Of a stretch of 29,892 nucleotides of DNA, positions 14,978-23,819 are shown one piece after another. The stretch comes from Thermoplasmata archaeon. Its GTDB lineage: Archaea > Thermoplasmatota > E2 > DHVEG-1. Location of the stretch: contig QMTJ01000001.1 of NCBI GenBank assembly GCA_003651045.1, positions 1-29,892 on the forward strand. Direction: 5' to 3'. The position numbers and the translations under genes are program-made. The notes under the pieces were generated by a model. That model saw only the letters and a program-made list of their open reading frames with translations. It was not told where the DNA came from and ran no database searches. Every line of letters begins with the position of its first letter. Position 1 is the stretch's first letter.

Positions 14978-16336
14978 ATGCTTATAGATTCTGTAGTTAT
15001 AACTTTGATAGAGGAGGATGAAGAGTTACATACTAGGTATATTTTAACGGTTTATGGTAAAGGCTTTGCAGTGTATGAGATATGGGGGCGTTCTGGTGGT
15101 AAAAAAAAGTTTGAAATCGATGTAGATGATGAAGAAATCGTTGAGATTCTTCAGGGTTTTAAAGAAACTGGTTTTTTTTCTTTAAAGAATGTTTACCCGG
15201 TTGGTGATGGAAAAGGAGAAGGTATTAGAAAAACTATTTCGATTTCTATTCCAAAAGAAAACGATGAGTCGGTGGTTAAAAGTGTAACTTACTATGAAAG
15301 TAGTAAGGATGTCCCTGAGAGGCTTAGAAGACTATGGGATAAAATCAAAAAAGTAGTTGAAATAGAGATAGGTGAAGAAACTGTTAGGGGAGATGAAGAA
15401 TTAGTTAAGTTAGAAAAAAAAGCGGCGGGGGGAGAAACAGGTTTAGATAAGGAGACAATAGCATCTAGGTTTAAATATGTTAAAAATAAAAACATGAAAG
15501 TTGTAGTTGGAATAGGTGTTTTAGTTGTAATAGGTATAGTGTTGTTAGGTTTATTTTTAGGTGTTATTAATCTACCTTTTGTAACAGAGACAGGTGGTAA
15601 CTCTAATGAGGGATCTACTGTACCTGATGTTGTTTTGTTAACAACTGGTGTTGTTAGTTCTGAAACTGGTGAGTATGAATTAAGCGATAGTTTTCAACAA
15701 GGGGATGTTATTCATGTTTATGTTAGGTATACAAATGTGACAGTGTTTGATAATGGGAGATGTAATGTTGAGGTGAAACTATTGTTTTCAGTTGATGAAA
15801 CGTATCGTGTGTATTCTTTTTATGAGGATACATTGAAGAATTTTTCAATGTTTAATATTTCAACAGATGAAACCTGGGAAACAGGTTTTTATAAATTATT
15901 GTTAACTGTTTTTGATAATGTTTCAAAGAAAAATGGGTCTGCTATGGTTTATTTCAGTTTAAGTAAGGTTCCTTTTGAAATCACTAAGCTGTTACCTGCT
16001 AGTGAGGTATATGGTGAAGGTGACTATGTTGAGAAATATAGTTTTGAACGTGATGGTTTGAAACCAGTTAATATTTATCAGGAGTACAGGGGGTTTACTG
16101 TGGATGAAAACGGGAGTTGTAATCTTTATCTAGAGCTTAAGGTTGAAAAGTTAACAGGAGGTGATAAAAACATAACACTTACTGGATATGAATATGATGG
16201 TAGCAAAACTTGGTATAGTTGGTTGTTTTATGTAGATGATACTTGGCCAACTGGTGTGTATATAGTGAGTGTTTCTATATTAGATAACATGTCAAAAAAA
16301 GTAGTTACTGATACTACTTATTTTACTTTAAAATAA
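14978..16336 (+). CDS. One-pass membrane protein with cytosolic emfourin-like domain and duplicated ectodomain
   Basis: The first 170 residues have no signal peptide and form a cytosolic alpha/beta domain. The part IVEILQGFKETGFFSL to VPERLRRLWDKIKKVVE recalls the emfourin protease-inhibitor family, but only weakly. A membrane helix follows at about 174-197, then a Gly/Ser/Asn linker, then two related beta-sandwich-like segments (about 215-332 and 335-452). Each segment contains a Cys after a DNG or ENGSC turn, and the pattern D-x-TW-x-TG-x-Y then DN-x-SKK. Several N-x-S/T sites could be glycosylated. The topology is inside N-terminus, outside C-terminus, which suits a sensor or a surface protein. 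GGAGAG lies 11 nt before the ATG. I do not recognise the whole protein. Confidence 0.75.
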   Translation: MLIDSVVITLIEEDEELHTRYILTVYGKGFAVYEIWGRSGGKKKFEIDVDDEEIVEILQGFKETGFFSLKNVYPVGDGKGEGIRKTISISIPKENDESVVKSVTYYESSKDVPERLRRLWDKIKKVVEIEIGEETVRGDEELVKLEKKAAGGETGLDKETIASRFKYVKNKNMKVVVGIGVLVVIGIVLLGLFLGVINLPFVTETGGNSNEGSTVPDVVLLTTGVVSSETGEYELSDSFQQGDVIHVYVRYTNVTVFDNGRCNVEVKLLFSVDETYRVYSFYEDTLKNFSMFNISTDETWETGFYKLLLTVFDNVSKKNGSAMVYFSLSKVPFEITKLLPASEVYGEGDYVEKYSFERDGLKPVNIYQEYRGFTVDENGSCNLYLELKVEKLTGGDKNITLTGYEYDGSKTWYSWLFYVDDTWPTGVYIVSVSILDNMSKKVVTDTTYFTLK

Positions 16337-16418
16337 TAAAAAAACAATTAGATAGCTGAGTAATGAGAGGTACAAAACTTTTTTTAACAGACCTCTTCTT
16401 CACCATATCTAGATTTTT

Positions 16419-18191
16419 ATGCGTATAGCTGTGGTTATTAAAGATAGATGTAAACCAAAAAATTGTAACATGGAATGTATAAAATACTGCCCTAGAGTAC
16501 GTGCTGGTGATGAAACTATTACAGTAGGTGATGATGGTAAACCAGTTATTTCGGAGGAGTTATGTGTTGGTTGCGGTATATGTGTGCATAAATGCCCGTT
16601 TGATGCAATAAAAATCATTGGTTTAGCTGAAGAATTGGAGACAGAGCTTGTGCATCAGTTCGGTAGAAATGGTTTTAGGCTTTTTAGGCTACCTGTTCCA
16701 AAGAAAGGAATATGCATAGGTATACTTGGTCAGAATGGTATAGGGAAAACCACGTCTGTAAGGATACTATCTGGGCAGATAATACCAAACCTTGGGGATT
16801 ACGAAGAAAAACCAACATGGGATGATGTTATTGAGTATTACGCGGGGACAGAGTTACAAGAGCATTTTAGAGGAGTAGCTAGTGGAGAAATAAGTAGTGT
16901 TGTGAAACCACAGTATGTGGATAAACTCCCAAGGGTTATGAAAGGAAAAATCGGTGAAATACTAAAAAAAATAGATGTTTCTGAGAAATTTGATGTTATC
17001 GTTGAAAAACTAGGTTTAGAAAATGTTCTTGATAAAAACATAGAAAAAGATGTTATCTCTGGTGGGGAACTACAACTTGTAGCAGTAGCTGCGGCGTTAC
17101 TTAAAGATGTAGATCTTTATTTTTTTGATGAACCTTCTTCTTATCTTGATATTTATCAACGTTTAAAAGTCGCAAGGATAATTAAAGAACTATCAGAGGA
17201 AAAAAAAGTATTAGTTGTAGAGCATGATCTAGCGGTACTTGATTTCCTCTGTGACAATGTACATCTCATGTATGGTGATGAGGGAACATATGGTGTAGTT
17301 ACTCATCCTAAAAGCGTACGTCATGCAATTAACACATATCTTTCAGGATACCTCAAAGAAGAAAACATACGTTTCGGTGAAAAAATAGAGTTTTTTGTAC
17401 ATCCACCTAAACAAAGGCAGCAGATGAATATACTTGTCACCTATAACGACCTAAGTAAATCTTTCAATGGTTTTTCTTTAAAAGTTGAGAGAGGTGTTGT
17501 ACGAGAAGGTGAAATCATTGGTGTCGTAGGGCCAAATGCTATCGGTAAAACAACGTTTGTAAAAATGCTCGCTGGTGTTGTTAAACCATCAGAGGGGAAA
17601 GTTGAACACAAAATCAAAGTCAGCTATAAACCACAATATATTACACCAGATTTTAATGGAACAGTTAGGGAATATTTTGAGTTGAAGGCTCAACAGTTAT
17701 TTACATCCTCTTTTTTTAAAGCTGAGATTTTTGAACCGTTTAACCTTAAATATCTTCTTGATAAAAAAGTTGATACATTATCTGGTGGTGAACTACAACG
17801 TGTTGCTACTGCTAACTGTCTTGTTCAGGATGCAGATATTTATCTAATTGATGAACCATCAGCGTATCTAGATAGTGAACAACGTATGGTTACATCACGT
17901 ACAGTGAGACGTGTTATTGAGAAATCTGGTAAATCAGCATTGGTTGTAGATCATGATGTATATTTTATAGATATGATTAGTGATGCATTGATTGTTTTTA
18001 ATGGAGAACCAGGTAAACATGGTATAGCGAGGGGTCCTTTTAGTTTACACGAGGGTATGAACCGGTTTCTAAAGGATGTAGATATCACGTTTCGTCGAGA
18101 TGAAGAAACACACCGGCCAAGGGTTAACAAACCAGGTTCATATATGGATCGTAAACAAAGACAAGAAGGAGAATACTACTATATCCTCTAA
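16419..18191 (+). CDS. ABCE1/Rli1 ribosome-recycling ATPase
   Basis: The protein splits post-termination ribosomes into subunits together with aPelota or aRF1. Two 4Fe-4S clusters are held by C11, C16, C20, C24 and C49, C52, C55, C59. The first nucleotide-binding domain has GQNGIGKTT at 104-112, the signature ISGGELQLVAVAAALL and DEPSSYLD. The second has GPNAIGKTT, LSGGELQRVATANCL and DEPSAYLD. The hinge regions and length of 590 residues are normal. There are no membrane segments, so it is not a transporter. The start lacks a Shine-Dalgarno and may be leaderless. The eRF1-like protein at 12.1-13.1 kb is a possible functional relative but is not in the same operon. Confidence 0.97.
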   Translation: MRIAVVIKDRCKPKNCNMECIKYCPRVRAGDETITVGDDGKPVISEELCVGCGICVHKCPFDAIKIIGLAEELETELVHQFGRNGFRLFRLPVPKKGICIGILGQNGIGKTTSVRILSGQIIPNLGDYEEKPTWDDVIEYYAGTELQEHFRGVASGEISSVVKPQYVDKLPRVMKGKIGEILKKIDVSEKFDVIVEKLGLENVLDKNIEKDVISGGELQLVAVAAALLKDVDLYFFDEPSSYLDIYQRLKVARIIKELSEEKKVLVVEHDLAVLDFLCDNVHLMYGDEGTYGVVTHPKSVRHAINTYLSGYLKEENIRFGEKIEFFVHPPKQRQQMNILVTYNDLSKSFNGFSLKVERGVVREGEIIGVVGPNAIGKTTFVKMLAGVVKPSEGKVEHKIKVSYKPQYITPDFNGTVREYFELKAQQLFTSSFFKAEIFEPFNLKYLLDKKVDTLSGGELQRVATANCLVQDADIYLIDEPSAYLDSEQRMVTSRTVRRVIEKSGKSALVVDHDVYFIDMISDALIVFNGEPGKHGIARGPFSLHEGMNRFLKDVDITFRRDEETHRPRVNKPGSYMDRKQRQEGEYYYIL

Positions 18192-18227
18192 AAAAAGAAG
18201 GGGGGCTTTTTAAATCATAATTTTTTT
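18192..18227 (+). terminator. Hairpin plus T7 after ABCE1
   Basis: AAAAAG (18192-18197) can pair with CTTTTT (18206-18211) around a G-rich loop, and T7 follows at 18221-18227. It starts directly after the stop codon. Confidence 0.4.
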
Positions 18228-18314
18228 AAAAAAAATAGTCATAGAAAGAGGATGTAAAAAAAAATAAACACAACAGTTAAAAGAGACATCCTATATACCT
18301 CTCTGTAAGATAAG

Positions 18315-18890
18315 ATGCCGCGATCGGGGAGGATACGTAACTTTTTACGTGAATATAAAGAATCACCTAAAATAGAGAAACTATCATTCCTAGCTCCTTT
18401 TTTAATACTGTTAATTGAATGTATATTACTCGCCCATGCAATAGATTTAAAAGAAGTATATGTAATATTATTAACAGCAGTTCTTGTAATAATATCTGTA
18501 GCAGAAATAATACTAGTAACACTTGAAATCCATGAAGAATATAAACATAGGAATTTTGGTAAAATACTTGCTATAAAAGTTGATGATTTTGTCATAGATT
18601 CAAAGGTAAAAAATGTGAAAAAAATAGTTGAAGACTTTATAAAAAAATATCCCGAATACAGACTCAAGAGGAACGAAGTATATCACACAGCATGTCAAGT
18701 TCTAGAAACACATAAAGAAGAAGAAATCGAGAAAAAACTAATGGAAGATCTAAACAAGTTCATTAAGAAAAACAAGAAAATGAACGTTAATGAAATAGTA
18801 AAAACATTTATTAAGAAAAATCAAAAGTATAAAAACTATAGAGATAAAATATATGAAAAAACTTGTGAAATAAAAAGAAAAAACAACTAA
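18315..18890 (+). CDS. Two-pass membrane protein with duplicated cytosolic helical motif
   Basis: Two hydrophobic helices lie at about 22-43 and 46-71. A Lys/Glu-rich cytosolic part contains a motif twice, 57 residues apart: KKIVEDFIKKYPEY (102-115) and NEIVKTFIKKNQKY (159-172), each followed by a basic turn, a Tyr and TACQ or KTCE. The motif may be a small three-helix or HTH-like unit. I do not recognise the family. The gene has no clear Shine-Dalgarno at the ATG; GGGGAGG lies just inside the reading frame but has no suitable start after it. Its stop overlaps the stop of the convergent permease by 4 nt. Confidence 0.7.
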   Translation: MPRSGRIRNFLREYKESPKIEKLSFLAPFLILLIECILLAHAIDLKEVYVILLTAVLVIISVAEIILVTLEIHEEYKHRNFGKILAIKVDDFVIDSKVKNVKKIVEDFIKKYPEYRLKRNEVYHTACQVLETHKEEEIEKKLMEDLNKFIKKNKKMNVNEIVKTFIKKNQKYKNYRDKIYEKTCEIKRKNN

Positions 18891-20758
18891 ACATTTTTTC
18901 TATCTTCCCAAGATTCTAAAATTATTTCACGGAGTTTTTCAACATCTTTTGCTTCAACCCATTTTTTATCAAAATCAGAGGTACTCGTAGCTTGTATAAT
19001 CCACATCAAAGTATGGAGATAGAGATTTTTTTTATCAGGAGAAGAAACAATTACAAAAAATGCATGAACAGGATCTACAGTATCTGAAAGAAATAGACCG
19101 ATTTTGCTTCTTACTACCAATATTGCAAATTTTTCTTTACCTTTAATCATGTGAGATATTATTGCAACGCCTGGGTGAACTGCAATATTGGAATCACTAC
19201 TTCGTTTCTTTAAAAGCTTGTAAAGCTTTTCTGTTTTAATACCTATTTTAACAGAAAGCTCTTCTGCAATTTTCATTAAAAATTTATCAGGACGAGCATA
19301 CTTATATACATCAATAATTTCACATTCTTTTATTATTTTTTTAAATCTTTCTTTGGTAATACCGTCTCGTTCAATAAGTATTTCTCTTAATTCTTCATCA
19401 ACTAGATAACCAGTGGATTTAACACCCGTGATTCTTTCAATAATATGTAGAAGAGAATATTCACGCCATATTTTATCCCGTGCATAAAACCAATACCAAG
19501 TAAAACCAAAACAAATAAAACATCCAACGAGAACTAAAGGTATTAAACCCATTTCAAAAATCAAAAAACTATATCCAACTATACCAGCTATTTGAACCCA
19601 TGGATAAAAAGGTGAATGAAAACTTGGGCGATAATGTTTTATATTGCTTTCATGCATCATAATAACAGATAAATTTACAAATATAAACAGTAATAGTACT
19701 AACGTTGAAGCAATTTTAACTAGTCCCTCAAGATCTAAAAACAAAATAATACAAATCATAAAAATAGAAGTAAACAGTAGAGAGACAAATGGTATACCAC
19801 GTTTAGAAATCTTTGAAAAAAAACCTGGCATCAGTTGATCCTTACTCATAGCTAAGGGATAGCGTGAAGAAGAAAGTAAACCCGCATTTGCAGTAGTTAT
19901 AAAAGCAAGAACAGCTGAAACACCTAAAACAACAAGACCTATCTCTCCCATAAACACTTTTGCCCCAAGAGAAATAGGCATTAAAGAATGCATCAACGTC
20001 TCATGTTCTAATAAACCTATGGTAACAAAAACAACCAATACATATAGAGTTGAGATAACACCCCATGCGAGAAACATACCTAGGGGGATGTTTCTTTTTG
20101 GTTTTTTAATCTCTTCTGCAACACTGCAGACCTTGGTAAGACCCATAAAGGAAACAAAAACAAAACCTGCTGTTGCAAAGATAGGAGCCATACCATGCAT
20201 AGTAAATGGTTCAAATCTAGAAGGATGAATGTAGAAAAAACCAAAAATCACATAAACAACAAGGATACTAATTAAACCTATTACTAATATAACTTGTGCT
20301 TTACCGACATGTTTAACACCAAATAAATTAAGGATAGTAAAAATTATACAAAACACTACTGCAACTATTTTCAAATGTAACTCCGTTAAACCAGGGTTAA
20401 ACAACTGAACAAATGCACTTATCCCAATCAATGCAAAAGCTGTTTTAGAAGTCAATGCAAACCATGACGCAAAACCACCAATAGTACCAATAGCTGGACC
20501 CATACTTCTATCTATAAAAAAATAGTCTCCACCCGCTTTCGGCATAGCAGTAGCAAGTTCCGCTTTTGAAAACAACGTAGGAATCATCATAAAACTTGCA
20601 ATTAAATAAGAAACAACAACAGATGACCCTGTTTTTGCATAAGCAATACCTGGTAAAACAAAAAGACCTGAACTAATCATAGCGCCAGCAGCTATACAAA
20701 AAACATCTAAAAGCCCCAGTTCCTTTTTCAGGGTTCTATATTTCTTATCAACTCCCAT
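18887..20758 (-). CDS. APC-family amino acid permease with C-terminal EIIA-like domain
   Basis: The N-terminal 440 residues hold about 12 hydrophobic helices. The first includes AAGAMISSGLFVLPGIAY, the helix-1 substrate motif of the amino acid-polyamine-organocation family, and FMGLTKVCSVAEEIKKPKRN matches the conserved loop of these carriers. The last 180 residues are soluble and resemble a PTS EIIA type 2 domain. That domain contains AVHPGVAIISH, where H536 would correspond to the phospho-His, then KFAILVVRSKIGLFLSD and a Leu-rich helix. A one-residue difference from the usual PGLAIPH spacing makes phosphorylation uncertain, so it may act only as a regulatory sensor. It follows hutI by 58 bp on the same strand, so histidine or a related amino acid is a candidate substrate, though the ATG lacks a Shine-Dalgarno and may have its own leaderless transcript. 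Confidence 0.88.
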   Translation of the reverse strand: MGVDKKYRTLKKELGLLDVFCIAAGAMISSGLFVLPGIAYAKTGSSVVVSYLIASFMMIPTLFSKAELATAMPKAGGDYFFIDRSMGPAIGTIGGFASWFALTSKTAFALIGISAFVQLFNPGLTELHLKIVAVVFCIIFTILNLFGVKHVGKAQVILVIGLISILVVYVIFGFFYIHPSRFEPFTMHGMAPIFATAGFVFVSFMGLTKVCSVAEEIKKPKRNIPLGMFLAWGVISTLYVLVVFVTIGLLEHETLMHSLMPISLGAKVFMGEIGLVVLGVSAVLAFITTANAGLLSSSRYPLAMSKDQLMPGFFSKISKRGIPFVSLLFTSIFMICIILFLDLEGLVKIASTLVLLLFIFVNLSVIMMHESNIKHYRPSFHSPFYPWVQIAGIVGYSFLIFEMGLIPLVLVGCFICFGFTWYWFYARDKIWREYSLLHIIERITGVKSTGYLVDEELREILIERDGITKERFKKIIKECEIIDVYKYARPDKFLMKIAEELSVKIGIKTEKLYKLLKKRSSDSNIAVHPGVAIISHMIKGKEKFAILVVRSKIGLFLSDTVDPVHAFFVIVSSPDKKNLYLHTLMWIIQATSTSDFDKKWVEAKDVEKLREIILESWEDRKNV

Positions 20759-20816
20759 CTGTTATTAAGATATCATAAAACAGTATTTGTAAATTTCTCA
20801 AGGAAAAATTACAAAT

Positions 20817-22040
20817 CTATTTCTTAATCAACCGACCTTTTTTAATAACGGTTTCAACTAGATTAACTCCAACATGATATGGGATAAAAAGATGACCATA
20901 GCAATCAAGAACAAGTACATCAGCTTGTTTACCTTTTTCAAGACTACCAATCTTATCATTTAAACCTATAGCACAAGCAGCGTTAAAAGTAGAAGCAGTA
21001 ATTGCCTCAGCAGATGTCATCTTCATATTATAACATGCAAGTTGAATGATAAACTGCATATTTTCAATCCAACAATTTGGATTGAGATCACTAGCAAGAG
21101 CAATAGGAAGACCCATATCGATCATTTTACGGGCGTTAGCATATTCATGCATCATAAGAGTGAAAGGTGTACCGGGGAGTAAAACACCAATGACACCTTG
21201 TTTAATCATTTGTTTAATACCTTGTTCATTAGATCGTAGTAGATGATCAGCGCTAATAGCACCAACCTCTGCTGCAAGAGCTGCTCCATCAGTATCAACG
21301 ATTTCGTCAGCATGGATCTTAGGAGTGAGACCATATTGTTTACCGGTTTCAAGTATCTTTTTTGATTGTTCAACAGTGAAAACATCTTTTTCGCAGAAAA
21401 CATCGCAAAAACATGCTAAATCCTTAATCTTTGGAATCATCTGGTCAATCACAATATCAACATATTCATCAGCTGAATATTTCTTCGGAACTGCATGGGC
21501 ACCTAGAAAAGTAGAGACAATATCAACAGGATGTATTTCATCAAGTTTTTTGTTGATTTTTAGAATTTTACTTTCTGTTTCTAAATCTAGCCCGTAGCCA
21601 CTTTTTGCTTCACAAGTAGTAGTACCATGTTTTAACATGTTATCCAGGCGTTTTATACTTTGACTAATCAAATTCTCTTCTGATGCTTTTCTAGTTTCAT
21701 TAACAGTATAAAAAATCCCACCGCCTTTCTTTAAAATATCCATGTAACTAAAACCTTTGAGTTTCATATCGAGTTCAAACTCACGTGAACCAGCGAAAAC
21801 TAGATGGGTATGTGGATCAACAAAACCTGGTGTAACAGTTTTACCAGTTGCATCAATAGTTGTTTCAGCGTTATATTTTAGATTCCTGCCGATGTCAAAG
21901 ATTTTACCGTCTTTGATTGCAATAGAACCCTTATGGATTATTGAGAGATTGTTCATCTCTCTTTTAACTCTGGGTCTATTTGGTCCTTTTAATGTAAGGA
22001 GTTCATCTGCGTTTTTGATGAGAATATCTACTGTTTCCAT
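20817..22040 (-). CDS. hutI: Imidazolonepropionase
   Basis: The enzyme hydrolyses 4-imidazolone-5-propionate to N-formimino-L-glutamate, the third step of histidine degradation. Motifs of the family run in order. TPGFVDPHTHLVFAGSREFE gives the metal ligands H77 and H79; KGGGIFYTVNETR, KSGYGLDLETE, FLGAHAVP, KIHADEI, ADHLL and ALASDLNPNCW follow. The length of 407 residues is normal. It is divergent from the formiminotransferase gene across a 62 bp spacer, which links the producer and the user of formiminoglutamate. The histidine lyase and urocanase genes are not in the window. Confidence 0.95.
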   Translation of the reverse strand: METVDILIKNADELLTLKGPNRPRVKREMNNLSIIHKGSIAIKDGKIFDIGRNLKYNAETTIDATGKTVTPGFVDPHTHLVFAGSREFELDMKLKGFSYMDILKKGGGIFYTVNETRKASEENLISQSIKRLDNMLKHGTTTCEAKSGYGLDLETESKILKINKKLDEIHPVDIVSTFLGAHAVPKKYSADEYVDIVIDQMIPKIKDLACFCDVFCEKDVFTVEQSKKILETGKQYGLTPKIHADEIVDTDGAALAAEVGAISADHLLRSNEQGIKQMIKQGVIGVLLPGTPFTLMMHEYANARKMIDMGLPIALASDLNPNCWIENMQFIIQLACYNMKMTSAEAITASTFNAACAIGLNDKIGSLEKGKQADVLVLDCYGHLFIPYHVGVNLVETVIKKGRLIKK

Positions 22041-22102
22041 AATGTTTTTCCCAAAGAGTTAAAAGAAAAACCAGGATTAAGGGTTTACGGTGGGTCGTAT
22101 TT
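22041..22102. promoter_or_regulatory. Shared intergenic promoter region of hutI and ftcD
   Basis: Only 62 bp separate the divergent starts, so both promoters must lie here or overlap the coding ends. GGTGGG before the plus-strand ATG and GGGAAA before the minus-strand ATG are weak ribosome-binding sites. I see no clear palindromic operator. Confidence 0.4.
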
Positions 22103-23764
22103 ATGGAAAAAATCGTTGAATGTGTACCAAATTTTAGCGAAGGTAGAGATAAAGCGGTGATAAATGCGATAGCTGCAGCGATAGAATCTGTTGATGGAGT
22201 AAAACTACTTAATGTTGATCCAGGTGCTGACTTTAATAGAACCGTTTATACGTTTGTAGGGGAACCAGAACCTGTACTTGAAGCGGCTTTTCAATCAGCG
22301 AAAATTGGTACTGCTTTGATTGATATGACCAAGCATAAAGGGGAACATGCACGTATGGGTGCACTTGATGTTATGCCTTTTATTCCCATTAAAGGGGTTA
22401 CAATGAAAGAGTGTGTAAAACTGTCTAAAAGATTCGGGGAGAGAATGGCAAAAGAGCTGGGTATTCCTGTTTTCCTTTATGCAGAGTCAGCTACAAAACC
22501 TGACAGGATACGGTTACCTGATATAAGAAAAGGAGAATATGAGGCTCTTGAAGAAAAACTTAAGGATCCTTCTTTTAAACCAGATTATGGTGAACCTGTT
22601 TTTGTTCCAAAGAGTGGAGCGACAGTAACCGGTGCTAGAGAGATACTTATAGCGTATAATATTAATCTTAATACTAACGATAAATCAATTGCGTCATTGA
22701 TAGCTGGTAAAATTAGAACAAGTGGTGTTATAAAAAAGGATAAAGATGGTAATAAAATCATTGGATCTGATGGTAAACCTGTGCGTATCCCTGGTCGTTT
22801 CAAACATGTACAAGCAGGTGGTATGATGTATAATGAGGATATTGCTCAGGTTTCTATGAATCTTTTGAATTTCCGCGAGGTGAATCTTCATCATGTTTTT
22901 GAAGCAGTAAAAGAAGAAGCTGAGAAACTTGGTGTAAAAGTAACAGGTAGTGAAATAGTTGGTCTTGTACCTGAGGAGGCGCTTGTGATGGCTGGAAGAT
23001 TCTATGTAGAGAAAAACGGGAGGAAGATATCGGATAGGGAAGAACTTGTTTCTATAGCTATCGAAAAACTAGGTCTCTCTGATCTTTATCCTTTTAAACC
23101 AGAGGAGAAAATAATTGAGTACATGGTTGAAGAATCAGGTGTTCTTGTTTCTATGCCAGTTAATAGTTTTCTTTCTGAACTTGCATCTAGTAGTCCTGCA
23201 CCTGGTGGTGGCAGTGTTGCTGCTCTTGCTGGTGCTCTTGGTGCTGCTTTGTCGTCTATGGTTTGTAATTTAACAATTGGTAAAGAAAGATATGCTGATG
23301 TAGAGGATGAGATGAAGGATGTACTGAGAATGAGTGAAAAACTTAGGAGGAAACTTTTGAAATTAGTTGACAAGGATACTGAGGCGTTTAATGATGTTAT
23401 CAAGGCTTTTAAGATGCCGAAGGATACCGAAGAGGAAAAAAAGGTTAGAAGTAAGGCTATACAGGCGGGTTATAAAAAAGCTGCTATGGTACCGTTTGAG
23501 ACAGCTGAAGTTTGTGGAAAAATTTTAGATCTTGCAGAGGTTATCGCTGAGAAGGGTAATAGGAGTTCTGTTACTGATGCTGCTGTATCAGCGCTCATGG
23601 CAGATGCTGGTGTGGAGTCAGCTATTTTGAATGTTAAGATTAATCTTGGGTCGATTAAGGATGAAGTGTTTGTGAAAGATATGGTTTCTAAGCTTGATAA
23701 ACTTGAGAAGGATTCTAGGTTTAAGAAGGATCAGATTGCTGATGTTGTGAGGAAGTGTTTGTAA
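22103..23764 (+). CDS. ftcD: Bifunctional glutamate formiminotransferase / formiminotetrahydrofolate cyclodeaminase
   Basis: The enzyme moves the formimino group from formiminoglutamate to THF, then releases ammonia to give 5,10-methenyl-THF. The N-terminal formiminotransferase half (1-330) has IVECVPNFSEGRD and HKGEHARMGALDVMPFIPI, with the catalytic His at residue 82, the same number as in the mammalian enzyme. The C-terminal half (about 350-553) is a helical cyclodeaminase domain with SSSPAPGGGSVAALAGALG and the acidic motif DKDTEAFND (D423, D425). The fusion and length match animal FTCD (about 541). Many prokaryotes keep the two parts separate. The cyclodeaminase domain family also includes the cyclohydrolase FchA, so further conversion to 10-formyl-THF is conceivable. 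Formate-THF ligase follows after 55 bp. Confidence 0.95.
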   Translation: MEKIVECVPNFSEGRDKAVINAIAAAIESVDGVKLLNVDPGADFNRTVYTFVGEPEPVLEAAFQSAKIGTALIDMTKHKGEHARMGALDVMPFIPIKGVTMKECVKLSKRFGERMAKELGIPVFLYAESATKPDRIRLPDIRKGEYEALEEKLKDPSFKPDYGEPVFVPKSGATVTGAREILIAYNINLNTNDKSIASLIAGKIRTSGVIKKDKDGNKIIGSDGKPVRIPGRFKHVQAGGMMYNEDIAQVSMNLLNFREVNLHHVFEAVKEEAEKLGVKVTGSEIVGLVPEEALVMAGRFYVEKNGRKISDREELVSIAIEKLGLSDLYPFKPEEKIIEYMVEESGVLVSMPVNSFLSELASSSPAPGGGSVAALAGALGAALSSMVCNLTIGKERYADVEDEMKDVLRMSEKLRRKLLKLVDKDTEAFNDVIKAFKMPKDTEEEKKVRSKAIQAGYKKAAMVPFETAEVCGKILDLAEVIAEKGNRSSVTDAAVSALMADAGVESAILNVKINLGSIKDEVFVKDMVSKLDKLEKDSRFKKDQIADVVRKCL

Positions 23765-23783
23765 AGGGTTTATTTTTAGAAAA

Positions 23784-23790
23784 TTTATAA
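23784..23790 (+). promoter_or_regulatory. TATA box of the formate-THF ligase gene
   Basis: TTTATAA is centred 33 nt before the ATG at 23820, and no Shine-Dalgarno precedes that ATG. This spacing fits transcription starting at or just before the start codon. Confidence 0.5.
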
Positions 23791-23819
23791 GTAGTTCTTT
23801 CTTTCTATTGTTTTTCTGT

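Noticed and set aside
16419..18191. ABC transporter ATPase
   Set aside because: The two Fe-S cluster motifs, twin nucleotide-binding domains in one chain and absence of membrane partners identify ABCE1.
23808..23819. TTG start for formate-THF ligase
   Set aside because: The TATA box spacing fits the ATG at 23820, and the extra residues do not resemble the family N-terminus.
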